The notes: generated from the sequence alone by a model not told the origin. Shown: positions 1-7,714, counted from the stretch's first letter. The stretch: DNA of 45,867 nucleotides from CALMEC01 sp964531025 (GCA_964531025.1 CAZHDY010000006.1:1-45867), one strand, 5' to 3'. Numbers and translations: made by a program.

Positions 1-185
1 AGGACACGAAGATGGCCCTCCGTGAGGCCAAGCGCGAGAAGATCCACCTCTTCTGCGTGACGGTGGACCAGGAGGCGGCCGACTATCTGCCCGACATGTA
101 CAGCGACGCGAACTTCGTCATCATCGACGACGTCCGCACCCTTCCGCAGAAGCTTCCCCAGCTGTACCGCCGCCTGACGACCTGA
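1..185 (+). CDS. NorD-like vWA-domain protein, C-terminal end (partial)
   Basis: The reading frame is open from base 3 to a TGA at 183-185 and gives the last 60 residues of a longer protein whose start lies left of the window. The residues KIHLFCVTVD followed by DYLPDMYSDANFVIIDDV and LPQKLPQLYRRLT match the last strand and helix of the von Willebrand factor A domain in NorD-type proteins. NorD proteins work with a MoxR/NorQ AAA+ ATPase to assemble metalloenzymes such as nitric oxide reductase or CO2-fixing enzymes. Which enzyme is served cannot be seen because the upstream genes are missing. Another vWA protein is possible. Confidence 0.6.
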   Translation, partial: DTKMALREAKREKIHLFCVTVDQEAADYLPDMYSDANFVIIDDVRTLPQKLPQLYRRLTT

Positions 186-219
186 CGGGTCCGTCCCGGA
201 GCACAGTCTCTCTCCACAG

Positions 220-525
220 CCGGGGGAACCGGCTCGCGCCGAATCCGGCGATCCCCGGTATTTCACTCGCGGGATCCGATCACCATGCCCGCCATCCGGA
301 CCGACGTGCCGCCTCTCCCCGTCTCAACCGGGGTATGACGCTCGCGCTCACCGGCCGGATCGCCGCCGTTCATCGAGTTCCTCCACCTCTCCCCCAGTCA
401 CATTGGACCGATCACCGGGGGTATGACGCTCGCGCCCACGTCGTGTGACCTCTCCCGACCCGGGTATCTCGCTCGCAGACAACCCGGGGTATGACGCTCG
501 CGCCCACCGGGGGAACAGACTCGCG
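220..525 (+). repeat. Iteron array, seven direct copies
   Basis: Direct copies of a motif of about 20 bp lie at 253-272, 327-347, 414-435, 458-476 and 483-503. Two more degenerate copies at 220-240 and 508-525 have GGGGGAAC in place of GGGGTATG. All end in CTCGC or CTCGCG. The consensus is C(C)CGGGGTATnnCnCTCGCG. Direct repeats of this size before an initiator gene are known binding sites for plasmid Rep proteins; that role is inferred here. Confidence 0.75.
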
Positions 526-679
526 TCCGCATCCCAACTTTCCCTGCACCCTCCCGGTTTTCGTGTTCGCCAGGTCAGTATGCAGTTAAAAGATCAGAAA
601 ATGACAGGGTCGGGATCCCGCGCCCGGCCGTTCGGCACGGGCTCCCGACCTCCTGGACACATTCCGACGCGATCGAGGT

Positions 680-700
680 ACCCGGGGTAATTCACTCGCT
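680..700 (+). repeat. Iteron copy next to the rep start
   Basis: A further copy of the iteron, ACCCGGGGTAATTCACTCGC, in the same orientation as the upstream array. It sits 25-45 bases before the possible rep start codons. In this position it could serve as an operator through which Rep controls its own gene; that is inference. Confidence 0.65.
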
Positions 701-745
701 CCCCCGCGCAATTCACGACATCGTGTGCGAACGTGCCGACACCGA

Positions 746-1687
746 ATGTCCTCATCTCCCCCACCCCCACGCGACGAGCCGGCCCTTCCCGGTCTCCAGG
801 AGCAGCTCGCGCTCATCGAGCCCCAGAATCTCCGTCGTCTCGAGCAGCCGCTCCGACACGGATTCGCCGATCGTTCGACGGCACGCAAGGGACTTGAGAT
901 CGCCGCGGGATTCGCCATCGCCGACCGCCTGGGCACGATCCGTCAGAAGCAGGGTCCCGCCATCGGGCGAAACGGCTACATGCTGATCGTCTGGCTCGGA
1001 TCACGCTGGCTGCAGATGGAGGCTCCCGGCAACACGGCCGTGCCGTTCACCCAGTACCGGCTCCTTCGCGACTTCGGCTGGCAGGACGCGGGAAAGCCCG
1101 CGCGCCAGGCACTTCGCCGGACACTCCTGAACCTTCAGGAGGCCCGCTGGGAGGGTGAGGTCAACGACGCGGTCACCGGTCGGAAGACGCACGAGGACCA
1201 CTTCGGGATCATCGACCGTGTGATGTGGCCGATCACGGCCAACGGCCGCGTCGAGCGCCACGGTGCGATCTTCCTTGGAAGCTGGTTCCTGGAGCAGCTG
1301 CGCAACGAGGCCGGCGAGTGGCTCGACTGGGACATCGTCCGGGATCTCCCGCCGATCGCCCGCAAGTTCTACGGTCTCCTCGAGAACGATCGCTTCCTGA
1401 CCCGGGAGAACGGGCGGGAGTGGCAGACCTACACCCTGGCGACCCCGCTGTTCACCTCGCTGGGATCGTCGTGTAAACGGGATCGCGACAACGTCGCCGC
1501 CGTCATGCGGGCCTGCGACGCGATCGCGAGCCTCGATCCCCGCTACGAGTTCAGTCGCGAGAAGGTGCTCGACACACGCAGTGGCTGGACAAATCAGATC
1601 GTCGTGAGCCGGCGCCCCCGACCGCGTCACGTTCCCCGTGGGGCGACCGCGCGGAAGGCGGCTATCCGGAGCTCGCAGGAGGCGTGA
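746..1687 (+). CDS. RepA-like plasmid replication initiator
   Basis: A 313-residue protein if started at the ATG at 746; a GTG at 725 would add seven residues. No strong ribosome site decides between them. The middle (FTQYRLLRDFGW ... ARQALRRTLLNLQEARW) looks like a winged-helix module. LPPIARKFYGLLENDRF followed by TLATPLFTSLG resembles the RepA/RPA family of plasmid initiators, in which a compact winged-helix pair binds iterons and recruits the host replisome. The iteron array just upstream and parA nearby support this strongly. Its 3' end overlaps the convergent small gene by 26 bp. The family call is by pattern, so another initiator class is possible. Confidence 0.65.
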   Translation: MSSSPPPPRDEPALPGLQEQLALIEPQNLRRLEQPLRHGFADRSTARKGLEIAAGFAIADRLGTIRQKQGPAIGRNGYMLIVWLGSRWLQMEAPGNTAVPFTQYRLLRDFGWQDAGKPARQALRRTLLNLQEARWEGEVNDAVTGRKTHEDHFGIIDRVMWPITANGRVERHGAIFLGSWFLEQLRNEAGEWLDWDIVRDLPPIARKFYGLLENDRFLTRENGREWQTYTLATPLFTSLGSSCKRDRDNVAAVMRACDAIASLDPRYEFSREKVLDTRSGWTNQIVVSRRPRPRHVPRGATARKAAIRSSQEA

Positions 1688-2219
1688 TCCACCGCTCGAG
1701 CGGTGGCATCGGCACCGCCATGTGACGTACGGCGGGATCGAGTGCGGCGGTGATCGCCTCGCCGACGGCCCCCTCCTCCCCGTGCTCCCGGATGTCGGCG
1801 AGCACCATCGCCAGTCCGATCCGGACCAACGTCGCCCGTTCCAGGTCGCGGCGCTCCGGGTTGTCGCTCTTCCACTCGGCCACCACCGCGTCGAGCGCGT
1901 CGAGGGTCGGCTGGGCGACCCTCATGTGAAGACGACCGTCCACCGGAACGGTGGGACGGGTGTTCCCTCGCTCGGGAGCGACGGCCACCGGGACGTAGCC
2001 GGCCGAGGATGCCGGGTCGGACATGTCGGCCACCGGCTCCGGGGGGCGGATCGGGGCGACGACCGCGGCGGGCTCCCTGCGGCCGCTGGACGCCGCGGGT
2101 CGCGGCGGGCGCGGCGACTCGGACCGGGTGCCGGCCGATGCCGGCTGGGAGAAGCGCGCGGCCTCCTCCTGAAGCGCTTTGAGGACCCCGTCCCGTGCGC
2201 TCGGCGTGTCAGGCGACAT
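1662..2219 (-). CDS. Putative ParB-like ribbon-helix-helix centromere-binding protein
   Basis: A 185-residue protein read with parA: its ATG at 2219 lies inside the last codons of parA (11 bp overlap), so the two are probably translationally coupled. The first 90 or so residues are Pro/Ala/Ser/Arg-rich and look disordered. The C-terminal half (VDGRLHMRVAQPTLDALDAV then a helix ending RIGLAMVLADIREH) reads as a strand followed by two helices, as in ribbon-helix-helix DNA-binding proteins. Type Ib partition systems pair ParA with exactly such a small DNA-binding protein. I assign the role mainly from position; there is no strong family signature. Confidence 0.5.
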   Translation of the reverse strand: MSPDTPSARDGVLKALQEEAARFSQPASAGTRSESPRPPRPAASSGRREPAAVVAPIRPPEPVADMSDPASSAGYVPVAVAPERGNTRPTVPVDGRLHMRVAQPTLDALDAVVAEWKSDNPERRDLERATLVRIGLAMVLADIREHGEEGAVGEAITAALDPAVRHMAVPMPPLERWITPPASSG

Positions 2220-3012
2220 TGGCGACCTCCGTGCTTGCGATGAAGACCTCGTCGGCGACGCGGTCCCAGACCTCCGTGAGCTTCGGATCGATCGTTGCGA
2301 CGCCGACCCGCTCGCTGGCGGCCTGGCGATAGGCGACGCGTTTGGCAATCACCGTGTCGAGCACCGGCCACGGGGCGCCCGCGCGGAGCGCGTCCGCGGT
2401 CGCGCGTCCGTCGATCGTGTGGAGCTCCGCGAGTGTCAGGAGGATTCCGCGGACCTCGAGAGCGGGATTGAGCCGGTGGCGGATCTCCGTGAGGTGACGC
2501 GCCAGCTTCGCGAGTCCCTCCAGTGCGTACACCTCCGGAGGACACGGTACGAGGATCGCATCCGCCGCGACCCAGGTGTTCGTGGCGATGAGGTCGAACC
2601 CCGGGGCGGTGTCGATGACGGCGACGTCGTAGTCGTCCTGAAGCGGTGCGAGAACCTCCCGCAGAAGCTGTTCGCGGCCGGAGACGTTCAGAAGCACCGC
2701 GGCGTCGTCGTCGAGCGACGCCTCGGCCGGGATGACGTCACCGCAGTCGATGTCACCGCTGCGCGGCTGGTCGAGGACGGCGCGGATCATGCTCTCGTCC
2801 AGCCGAAGGTTCGCCGCGGCGCGAAGAAGGGCCGACAGTCCGAGCGCGTCGGGTCCGACGCCGACGTGCCGTGAGAGGTGGGCCTGCGGATTGGCGTCGA
2901 TCGTGAGCACACGTTGGCCGCGCCGCCGTGCGGCCTCGGCGAGGTTCACGGTGGTGGTGGTCTTCCCCACCCCGCCCTTCTGATTGCTGATGGCGATGAC
3001 GTCCACTGGCAC
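2209..3012 (-). CDS. parA: ParA-family partition ATPase
   Basis: A 267-residue ParA/Soj-type ATPase. The deviant Walker A motif (SNQKGGVGKTTTTVNLA) is at residues 9-25. DANPQAHLS follows at about residue 39. The Walker B-like strand DYDVAVIDTAPGFD lies in the middle, before ADAILVPCPPEVYALEGL. There is no N-terminal helix-turn-helix, so this is the small ParA type that segregates plasmids by moving on nucleoid DNA. It is followed by, and overlaps, the small putative centromere-binding gene. It is convergent with rep. With rep and the iterons it forms a replication and partition cassette. Chromosomal ParA proteins look similar, but the neighbours are plasmid-like. Confidence 0.88.
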   Translation of the reverse strand: MPVDVIAISNQKGGVGKTTTTVNLAEAARRRGQRVLTIDANPQAHLSRHVGVGPDALGLSALLRAAANLRLDESMIRAVLDQPRSGDIDCGDVIPAEASLDDDAAVLLNVSGREQLLREVLAPLQDDYDVAVIDTAPGFDLIATNTWVAADAILVPCPPEVYALEGLAKLARHLTEIRHRLNPALEVRGILLTLAELHTIDGRATADALRAGAPWPVLDTVIAKRVAYRQAASERVGVATIDPKLTEVWDRVADEVFIASTEVANVA

Positions 3013-3233
3013 TCCTGGGATGCACTTCCACGATGGGACCGGTACCTCTTCTCCTCCATCCCTGGAATTCCTTCCGTGGATGTCTCACGCCGCACGGCAA
3101 TCGGTGCGCGTCCACCGTGGCCCGGCTAGCGGCGCACTCATCACCATGGACAGGCACCGCTGGACGGGAACGATTTGAGGTCCAGCCATGGGCAGGCTAC
3201 GTAGTCGGTGCGGGGGAAGACATCAACCGATGT

Positions 3234-3260
3234 ATGTACAACGCTGCATGTACAGCGCTG
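3234..3260. repeat. Tandem 13-bp repeat ATGTACARCGCTG
   Basis: Two copies of ATGTACA(A/G)CGCTG at 3234-3246 and 3248-3260 repeat with a 14-bp period. Each contains the palindrome TGTACA. It lies 220 bp upstream of the parA start. Tandem short repeats upstream of parA are typical binding sites for ribbon-helix-helix partition proteins, so this is a candidate centromere or operator. That assignment is inference. Confidence 0.45.
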
Positions 3261-3331
3261 GCTGTCGAGAGTGGGAATGCGGTGAATCGAGCGGGGGTCG
3301 CCGCAGCGAAATCGCACGCTTTGGAGGCGGG

Positions 3332-3410
3332 GCGCGAGTCGGCTACCCCGGGTGTGTGCCGCGGAACTCATGCACGAGGACGCGAGTCGGATACCCCGGG
3401 TATTTCACGC
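3332..3410 (-). repeat. Inverted iteron copies, one pair head-to-head
   Basis: Reverse-orientation iterons lie at 3332-3352 and 3381-3400. The second abuts a forward-oriented half copy at 3394-3410, so the two share the palindrome ATACCCCGGGTAT. The motif is the same as in the array before rep, now about 2.7 kb away on the far side of parA. Confidence 0.7.
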
Positions 3411-3910
3411 CACCGACGGAAGGACTACGGGCGCAGGCGCCGTGATCGGGCGGGTGACGCGACGACGACGGTCCGGGCATTCTCGTGAGATCGGGCCGAG
3501 GGCGGGCATCGCCGTGCTCCGGTGCAGCGTGTGCTGATCACGGCCGGCTCGTCGCCCACCCGATTCGACTCCATGAACGCGGGGGGCACGCCCGGCCGCT
3601 CTCTTCGGCGTCTGCGCCGGCGCGAATAGGCTCGCCCGTTCGCTTTCACGAGGACGACGCTTGTTCGCATCAGGGGTGGTCGACCTGGCGACGGCCGAGG
3701 CCGGAAAATGAGCGCTTGGAGCGCGGTGCCCGGCGGATCGCGATCTCACACGGGTGGACGTCCCAGTGGGACGACAGGACCGCGGATCGGACCCTTCTCA
3801 TCGACGTCTGTATGGGGGTCCTGCTGTGAGATGAGCACACGCGTCCACCGACTGGGAGGACGGCCCGGCGTCTGACACCGGAGGCGCGGGTGACGGGCTG
3901 TGGGATCGGT

Positions 3911-3930
3911 GCGCGAGTCACATACCCCGG
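3911..3930 (-). repeat. Outlying inverted iteron copy
   Basis: GCGCGAGTCACATACCCCGG is the reverse complement of the iteron consensus and the right-most copy seen. With the copy at 220-240 it marks the outer limits of the replication module. Confidence 0.65.
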
Positions 3931-4120
3931 TGCATCGGCGCGCACCGGAGCAGGATTCGCCGCGGCTCCGTCGAGGAGAACCAGCGCGGCGTCCGCGCGG
4001 CAGCATCGGAAATCACCGTGGAGATGGGACTCGGATCGAGCCGCGGACTTGGGGTGGGGGAGGGTGGGCCGGGAGTCAGAGGGTTCGATGGTGAACCGCT
4101 GGACGGACCCGGAAATGCGA

Positions 4121-4152
4121 AAGGGGGCCGGAACCGAAGTTCCGACCCCCTT
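4121..4152 (-). terminator. UUCG-loop hairpin terminator of the decarboxylase operon
   Basis: A 14-bp stem with one mismatch and a four-base loop lies 26 bases after the stop of the minus-strand gene. Read on the minus strand the loop is TTCG closed by C-G, the very stable cUUCGg tetraloop. Only two or three T follow, so it is a GC-type rather than a classical U-tract terminator. Confidence 0.75.
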
Positions 4153-4177
4153 CCAAGCTTCGAAGAAGCGTGAGCGC

Positions 4178-5197
4178 CTAGACGCCCGGGGGCTTCGGGA
4201 AGCGGTGACGCATCGTGTACTGGTACGGGGTCGAGAAGAAGAGGTCCGCGATGTCCTCGTCCGTACGCTCGATGGTCTGGGTCCAGATGGTGTCCGCACC
4301 GGGGATGATGAGGTCGAAGTTGAACGTCATCAGACCGATGAGTTCCTTGACCGGCATCATCGCGCCGAGGTTGTCGAACGGGGTCGCCTGCAGCGCCCAG
4401 GTGCGAATCGCGTTCGCCGAAGCGGTACGAATCGACTCGGGCTTGAGCTGGAAGCGGTGCTGACCCTGCGTCTCCGGACGGCCCATGGCACGAGCGGTCG
4501 CCTCGGTGACCTCCGACGGGAGGTAGGTGAGGTCCCACTTCGTGGTCTTGAGGTCCGGCTGCGTGATCAGACGGAGGTTCATCCGGCCGTAGTTCGGGTC
4601 GCCGTAGAACTTCGGCTTCGCCGGAAGCTCTGCGTCGTCGTACTTACCCGTGGCCGTGTGGATGAGGTAGCCCCGACGCTCCATCGTGAAGTTGAAGTAG
4701 TCGTTGCCGAATCCACCGTAACCGTCGTCTTCCTTACCGCCGTGCTCCTGGCAGACGATGTACGCGATCTTCTTCGGGAAACCGAAGGGCTCGCGGCCGG
4801 CGAAGACGGCGGCGTCCTGGGTGAGGTACATGTAGGGGTAGTACCCCGCGTAGTAGGTGTTACCGTCGCCCGACTTGCAGGAGGCGGCCACCGTTACGCC
4901 CATCTCACCGTACGGACCGAGGCCCGTGTGGAGGTGGTCGACGTACCAGAACTCGACAACGTCGTCCTCGAGCTCAATGCACTTCGGAAGGATGTGCTTG
5001 AGGTCCTTTTCATCGGCCCGGTAGAAGAACGCCGACCAACGGGAGTTGGTGTACGTAAGCGGGACGATGTCGTAGTCGACAAGCGGATCTGCGACACCCT
5101 GAGAGATGATGTCGCGCTTGTCACGGTCGAGTGCAAGCGGCGGTGCGTCACCGGACTCGACCCAGGGGATGCTCGTCACATTGAGTTGCTGACCCAT
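4178..5197 (-). CDS. Acetoacetate decarboxylase-family protein (copy 2)
   Basis: 339 residues from the ATG at 5197, chosen because AGGAGA lies six bases upstream; the frame also extends further 5' without support. LGPYGEMGVTVAA carries the conserved Glu of the family. GYYPYMYLTQDAAVFAGREPFGFPKK carries the paired lysines (PKK) that, in clostridial acetoacetate decarboxylase, form the Schiff base and tune its pKa. At 340 residues it is longer than the roughly 245-residue classical enzyme. It lies 25 bp after its close paralogue and ends at a strong hairpin. The substrate is unknown: larger family members include decarboxylases, aldolases and dehydratases, and the two-lysine motif only argues for Schiff-base chemistry. 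Confidence 0.8.
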   Translation of the reverse strand: MGQQLNVTSIPWVESGDAPPLALDRDKRDIISQGVADPLVDYDIVPLTYTNSRWSAFFYRADEKDLKHILPKCIELEDDVVEFWYVDHLHTGLGPYGEMGVTVAASCKSGDGNTYYAGYYPYMYLTQDAAVFAGREPFGFPKKIAYIVCQEHGGKEDDGYGGFGNDYFNFTMERRGYLIHTATGKYDDAELPAKPKFYGDPNYGRMNLRLITQPDLKTTKWDLTYLPSEVTEATARAMGRPETQGQHRFQLKPESIRTASANAIRTWALQATPFDNLGAMMPVKELIGLMTFNFDLIIPGADTIWTQTIERTDEDIADLFFSTPYQYTMRHRFPKPPGV

Positions 5198-5222
5198 TGT
5201 ACTTCTCCTTTCTGGATTCGAG

Positions 5223-6245
5223 TTATGCGCCGAGGCCGATGGGCTTCGGGAAGCGGTGACGGAGACCGAAGCGGTACGGCTTGGCCGCGCCGGCCCAAGT
5301 TGCGTCACGCGAGTAGGTCTCGGTCCAGAGGACCTGACCGCCCGGGATGATGAGGTCGAAGCTGAAGGTCATGAGACCGAGCAGCTCCTTCGGCGGAAGC
5401 TCGTGGCCGAGGTTGTCGTACGGCGTCGCCTGCATGAACCAGTTGATGTTGCCGGCGCTTGCAGTACGAATCGACTCGGGCTTCACCTGGAAGCGGTGCG
5501 AACCCTCAGAGTCGGGACGGCCCATCAGCGTCGCGAGGTCCTTGGTGACCAGGGAGGGCAGGTAGACAAGCTCCCACCGCGAGGTCGAAAGGTCCGGAGC
5601 GGTGATGACCTTCATGTTCATGCGGCCGTACTCGGTGTTGCCGTAGAACGCGGGCTTCGCGGGAAGCTCGGCGTCGTCGTACTTACCGGTGGCGGAGTGC
5701 ATGACGTACCCGTTCCGGATCATCAGGAACGAGAAGTAGTCGAACTGGTACTGCTTGGTGTCCAGTCCGTACCCGTCGTCGGGAGCTCCACCGTGCTCAA
5801 GAACACGGATGAAGGCTTCCTTCTTCGGGAAACCGAGGACACGACCGGCGTCGATCGCGGAGTCCTGGGTCAGGTACATGTAGGGGTAGTACCCCGCGTA
5901 GTAGGTGTTACCGTCTCCAGCCTTGTGGCTGGCGGCGACGGTGGCACCCCACTCGCCGTACGGGCCGAGCATGGTGTGGTTGTGGTCCACGTACCAGAAC
6001 TCGACGATGTCGTCCTCGATGTCCATGCAGTCGGGGACGACGCGACGAAGAGCCTTCTCGTCGCTGCGGTAGAAGAAGGCTGACCAACGCGAGTTGGTGT
6101 AGGTCAGCGGAAGGGTGTCGATGTCCCAGATCGGGTCGACCAGCGAGTAAATGAACGCGGTCTTCTCGTCACGGTCTACCGGCGAGGGCGGGATCTCTCC
6201 CGTCTCAGCACCCGGGATCTGCGTTACGGCAAACTGATCTGCCAT
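5223..6245 (-). CDS. Acetoacetate decarboxylase-family protein (copy 1)
   Basis: 340 residues, first gene of a two-gene operon. It shares long identical stretches with its downstream neighbour (for example LPLTYTNSRWSAFFYR and YYAGYYPYMYLTQD), so the pair arose by tandem duplication. The family features are present: GPYGEWGATVAA with the conserved Glu, and AGRVLGFPKKEAF with the Schiff-base lysine pair. AAAGGGGG lies upstream of the ATG. Both copies keep all motifs, so they may form a heteromeric enzyme or have diverged in substrate. The divergent TRAP transporter suggests the substrate, or a precursor, is an imported organic acid. Confidence 0.82.
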   Translation of the reverse strand: MADQFAVTQIPGAETGEIPPSPVDRDEKTAFIYSLVDPIWDIDTLPLTYTNSRWSAFFYRSDEKALRRVVPDCMDIEDDIVEFWYVDHNHTMLGPYGEWGATVAASHKAGDGNTYYAGYYPYMYLTQDSAIDAGRVLGFPKKEAFIRVLEHGGAPDDGYGLDTKQYQFDYFSFLMIRNGYVMHSATGKYDDAELPAKPAFYGNTEYGRMNMKVITAPDLSTSRWELVYLPSLVTKDLATLMGRPDSEGSHRFQVKPESIRTASAGNINWFMQATPYDNLGHELPPKELLGLMTFSFDLIIPGGQVLWTETYSRDATWAGAAKPYRFGLRHRFPKPIGLGA

Positions 6246-6355
6246 ATCTCAGCATTCCCCCTTTCAGGAGTGAAGGGTGGCGCACACGAAATGAACAAAC
6301 AAGCTCGAGCGACTGCGGCGGGAAACGGTCCTCGCCGCAATGCGACAGCAATCGC

Positions 6356-6384
6356 AGCATATGTCACGTACCTGCGCACGTCAA
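6356..6384 (-). promoter_or_regulatory. Sigma70-like promoter for the decarboxylase operon
   Basis: On the minus strand, TTGACG (6384-6379), a 17-base spacer and TATGCT (6361-6356). This predicts a leader of about 105 bases before the ATG at 6245. Confidence 0.55.
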
Positions 6385-6466
6385 ACCGGAGCCGTCACGC
6401 CCCCGCGAGGGGCGGGATCCCCGTGCCCGAGCGGGGAATCGCCGATCGCACGACCTCGTGCGGATG

Positions 6467-6495
6467 TTGACAACCTCTGGCCGCACGCATAGGGT
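6467..6495 (+). promoter_or_regulatory. Sigma70-like promoter for the TRAP operon
   Basis: A perfect TTGACA at 6467-6472, a 17-base spacer and TAGGGT at 6490-6495, about 60 bases before the GTG start of the binding-protein gene. Confidence 0.6.
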
Positions 6496-6558
6496 CGCGA
6501 TACGGATCCTCGAGGGGACCCGCAAGCTTGACTGGAAACCACGACCAAAGGGGGGTTC

Positions 6559-7656
6559 GTGAAAGGAGTAGTACGAGCGGCCGCGCTCGTGGTCACCGCG
6601 TGTGCGGCTTCAGTGGCACTCGTCGCGTGTGGATCGGACAGCGACTCGACGGCGACCGGCGACGCGGTCACACTCCGCATCGGATACGTGACCACGCCGC
6701 AGCACCCGTACGGCCTCGCGATCCAGAAGTACAAGGAGGAGGTCGAAGCGGCCTCCGAGGGCAACATCACGATCAACACGCTTCCCGGTGCCTCACAGGG
6801 CAATGACGTCACGCTCCTCGATGACGTCTCCGGTGGATCCATCGAGATGGCCGGCGTCTCCGCGGCCGTCTTCGACAACAAGGATGTGAACGTCTTCCAG
6901 CCGCTCATGGCGCCGTTCGTCATCGACAACTACGCGCTCTCCGAGAAGGTCCTCGGCGGCGACATCGGGCAGGCGATGCTCGACAGCGACAACGGTGTCT
7001 CCAAGCTCAGCCTCGTCGGGCTCGGAATCCTGGAGGGCGGTCTTCGCAAGCCCGTCGGCCGGGACACCGCGCTCACGAGCGTGGCCAACTTCAAGGGCAA
7101 GAAGATCCGCGCCCCTGCATCGAAGATCATGGTCGACACCCTGAAGGCCCTCGGCGCCGAGCCCGTCTCGATGCCGCTCGGCGATGTCGCTCCGGCCCTC
7201 CAGAACGGAACGGTCGACGGTCTCGAGGCCAACTACGGCCTGATCGTCACCCAGAAGTTCTACGAGGGTGCGAAGTACGTCACCGCCGACGTCACCCTCT
7301 GGCCCTTCCCGGCCGTCGTGGTGATCAACAAGTCGCAGTGGGACAAGCTCAGCGAGGGTCAGCAGACGATCCTCCAGGACGCCGGAAAGAACCTCGCGAA
7401 GAACTCGGTCGAGTCCTTCACGAACCCCGCTCCGGGCGCCACGAACTTCGTCCAGGTGCTCTGCGATGAGGGCATGACCTTCGCATCGGCCGGTGAGGCC
7501 AACCGCACCGCGCTCGCGAACGCCGCAGGCCCCGCCCTCGAGGCGCTCAAGAAGGACTCTGAGGAAGCGGGATTCCTCCAGCAGATCCAGGACCTGAAGG
7601 CCTCGACGGAGGCTCCGGCCCCCGCCGCGCTTCCCGCCGGATGTAAGACCAGCTAG
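6559..7656 (+). CDS. TRAP transporter substrate-binding lipoprotein (DctP family)
   Basis: 365 residues from a GTG preceded by AAAGGGGGG. The N-terminus is a lipoprotein signal ending LVACG, so the protein should be lipid-anchored outside the membrane. GKKIRAPASKIMVDTLKALGAEPVSMPLGDVAPALQNGTVDGLE is the classic DctP/TAXI region, whose arginine grips the carboxylate of the ligand. The membrane partner follows at 7715. TRAP systems are secondary transporters driven by ion gradients that import carboxylates with a binding protein. The divergent decarboxylase pair points to a keto- or other organic acid as ligand, but the ligand cannot be read from sequence. Confidence 0.88.
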   Translation: MKGVVRAAALVVTACAASVALVACGSDSDSTATGDAVTLRIGYVTTPQHPYGLAIQKYKEEVEAASEGNITINTLPGASQGNDVTLLDDVSGGSIEMAGVSAAVFDNKDVNVFQPLMAPFVIDNYALSEKVLGGDIGQAMLDSDNGVSKLSLVGLGILEGGLRKPVGRDTALTSVANFKGKKIRAPASKIMVDTLKALGAEPVSMPLGDVAPALQNGTVDGLEANYGLIVTQKFYEGAKYVTADVTLWPFPAVVVINKSQWDKLSEGQQTILQDAGKNLAKNSVESFTNPAPGATNFVQVLCDEGMTFASAGEANRTALANAAGPALEALKKDSEEAGFLQQIQDLKASTEAPAPAALPAGCKTS

Positions 7657-7672
7657 TCGCTTCTCCATCGTC

Positions 7673-7698
7673 GGTGGCGCACGACGTCGTGCGCCACC
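7673..7698. terminator. 26-bp perfect palindrome between TRAP genes
   Basis: Half-site GGTGGCGCACGAC followed at once by its exact reverse complement. It lies between the stop of the binding-protein gene and the permease start, with no T-tract. As RNA it would form a tight hairpin. Binding proteins are needed in excess over permeases, so a hairpin that stabilises the upstream message or partly stops transcription fits. A protein-binding operator is also possible. Confidence 0.6.
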
Positions 7699-7714
7699 GG
7701 CATGATCCGAACCC

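Larger units (their letters stand above)
186..724. other. Gene-free putative replication origin upstream of rep
   Basis: I see no credible gene in this stretch. It is dominated by a repeated motif close to CCGGGGTATGACGCTCGCGC (see the repeat entries). It also holds a short AT-richer patch at about 576-605, unusual in this GC-rich DNA, which could be a melting region or the rep promoter. Iterons plus an AT-rich patch directly before a rep gene is the standard layout of an iteron-controlled plasmid origin. I did not find a clear TTATCCACA DnaA box. Confidence 0.6.
3013..4120. other. Gene-free region beyond parA with inverted iterons
   Basis: About 1.1 kb without a convincing gene. Open frames exist on both strands but lack ribosome sites, recognisable domains and the codon pattern of the neighbours. 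The stretch holds iteron copies, mostly in the opposite orientation to the rep-side array, and a tandem 13-bp repeat around 3234-3260. It would be a sensible place for a partition site (parS) or a second origin element, but no defined site can be named. Confidence 0.55.
6246..6558. other. Divergent promoter region, decarboxylases/TRAP
   Basis: 313 bp without a gene between two divergently read operons. It contains a good promoter for each direction (separate entries) and a small inverted repeat, TGCGA-N6-TCGCA at 6341-6356, that touches the minus-strand -10 box and could be an operator. The shared region implies co-regulation. Confidence 0.6.

Noticed and set aside
253..700. CRISPR-like array in the left repeat cluster
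   Set aside because: Repeats are only about 20 bp, imperfect, irregularly spaced (some adjacent), and no cas genes are near; they fit iterons.
3033..3488. Plus-strand open frame beyond parA
   Set aside because: No ribosome site or domain; it crosses the repeats and inverted iterons, so it is more likely non-coding origin DNA.
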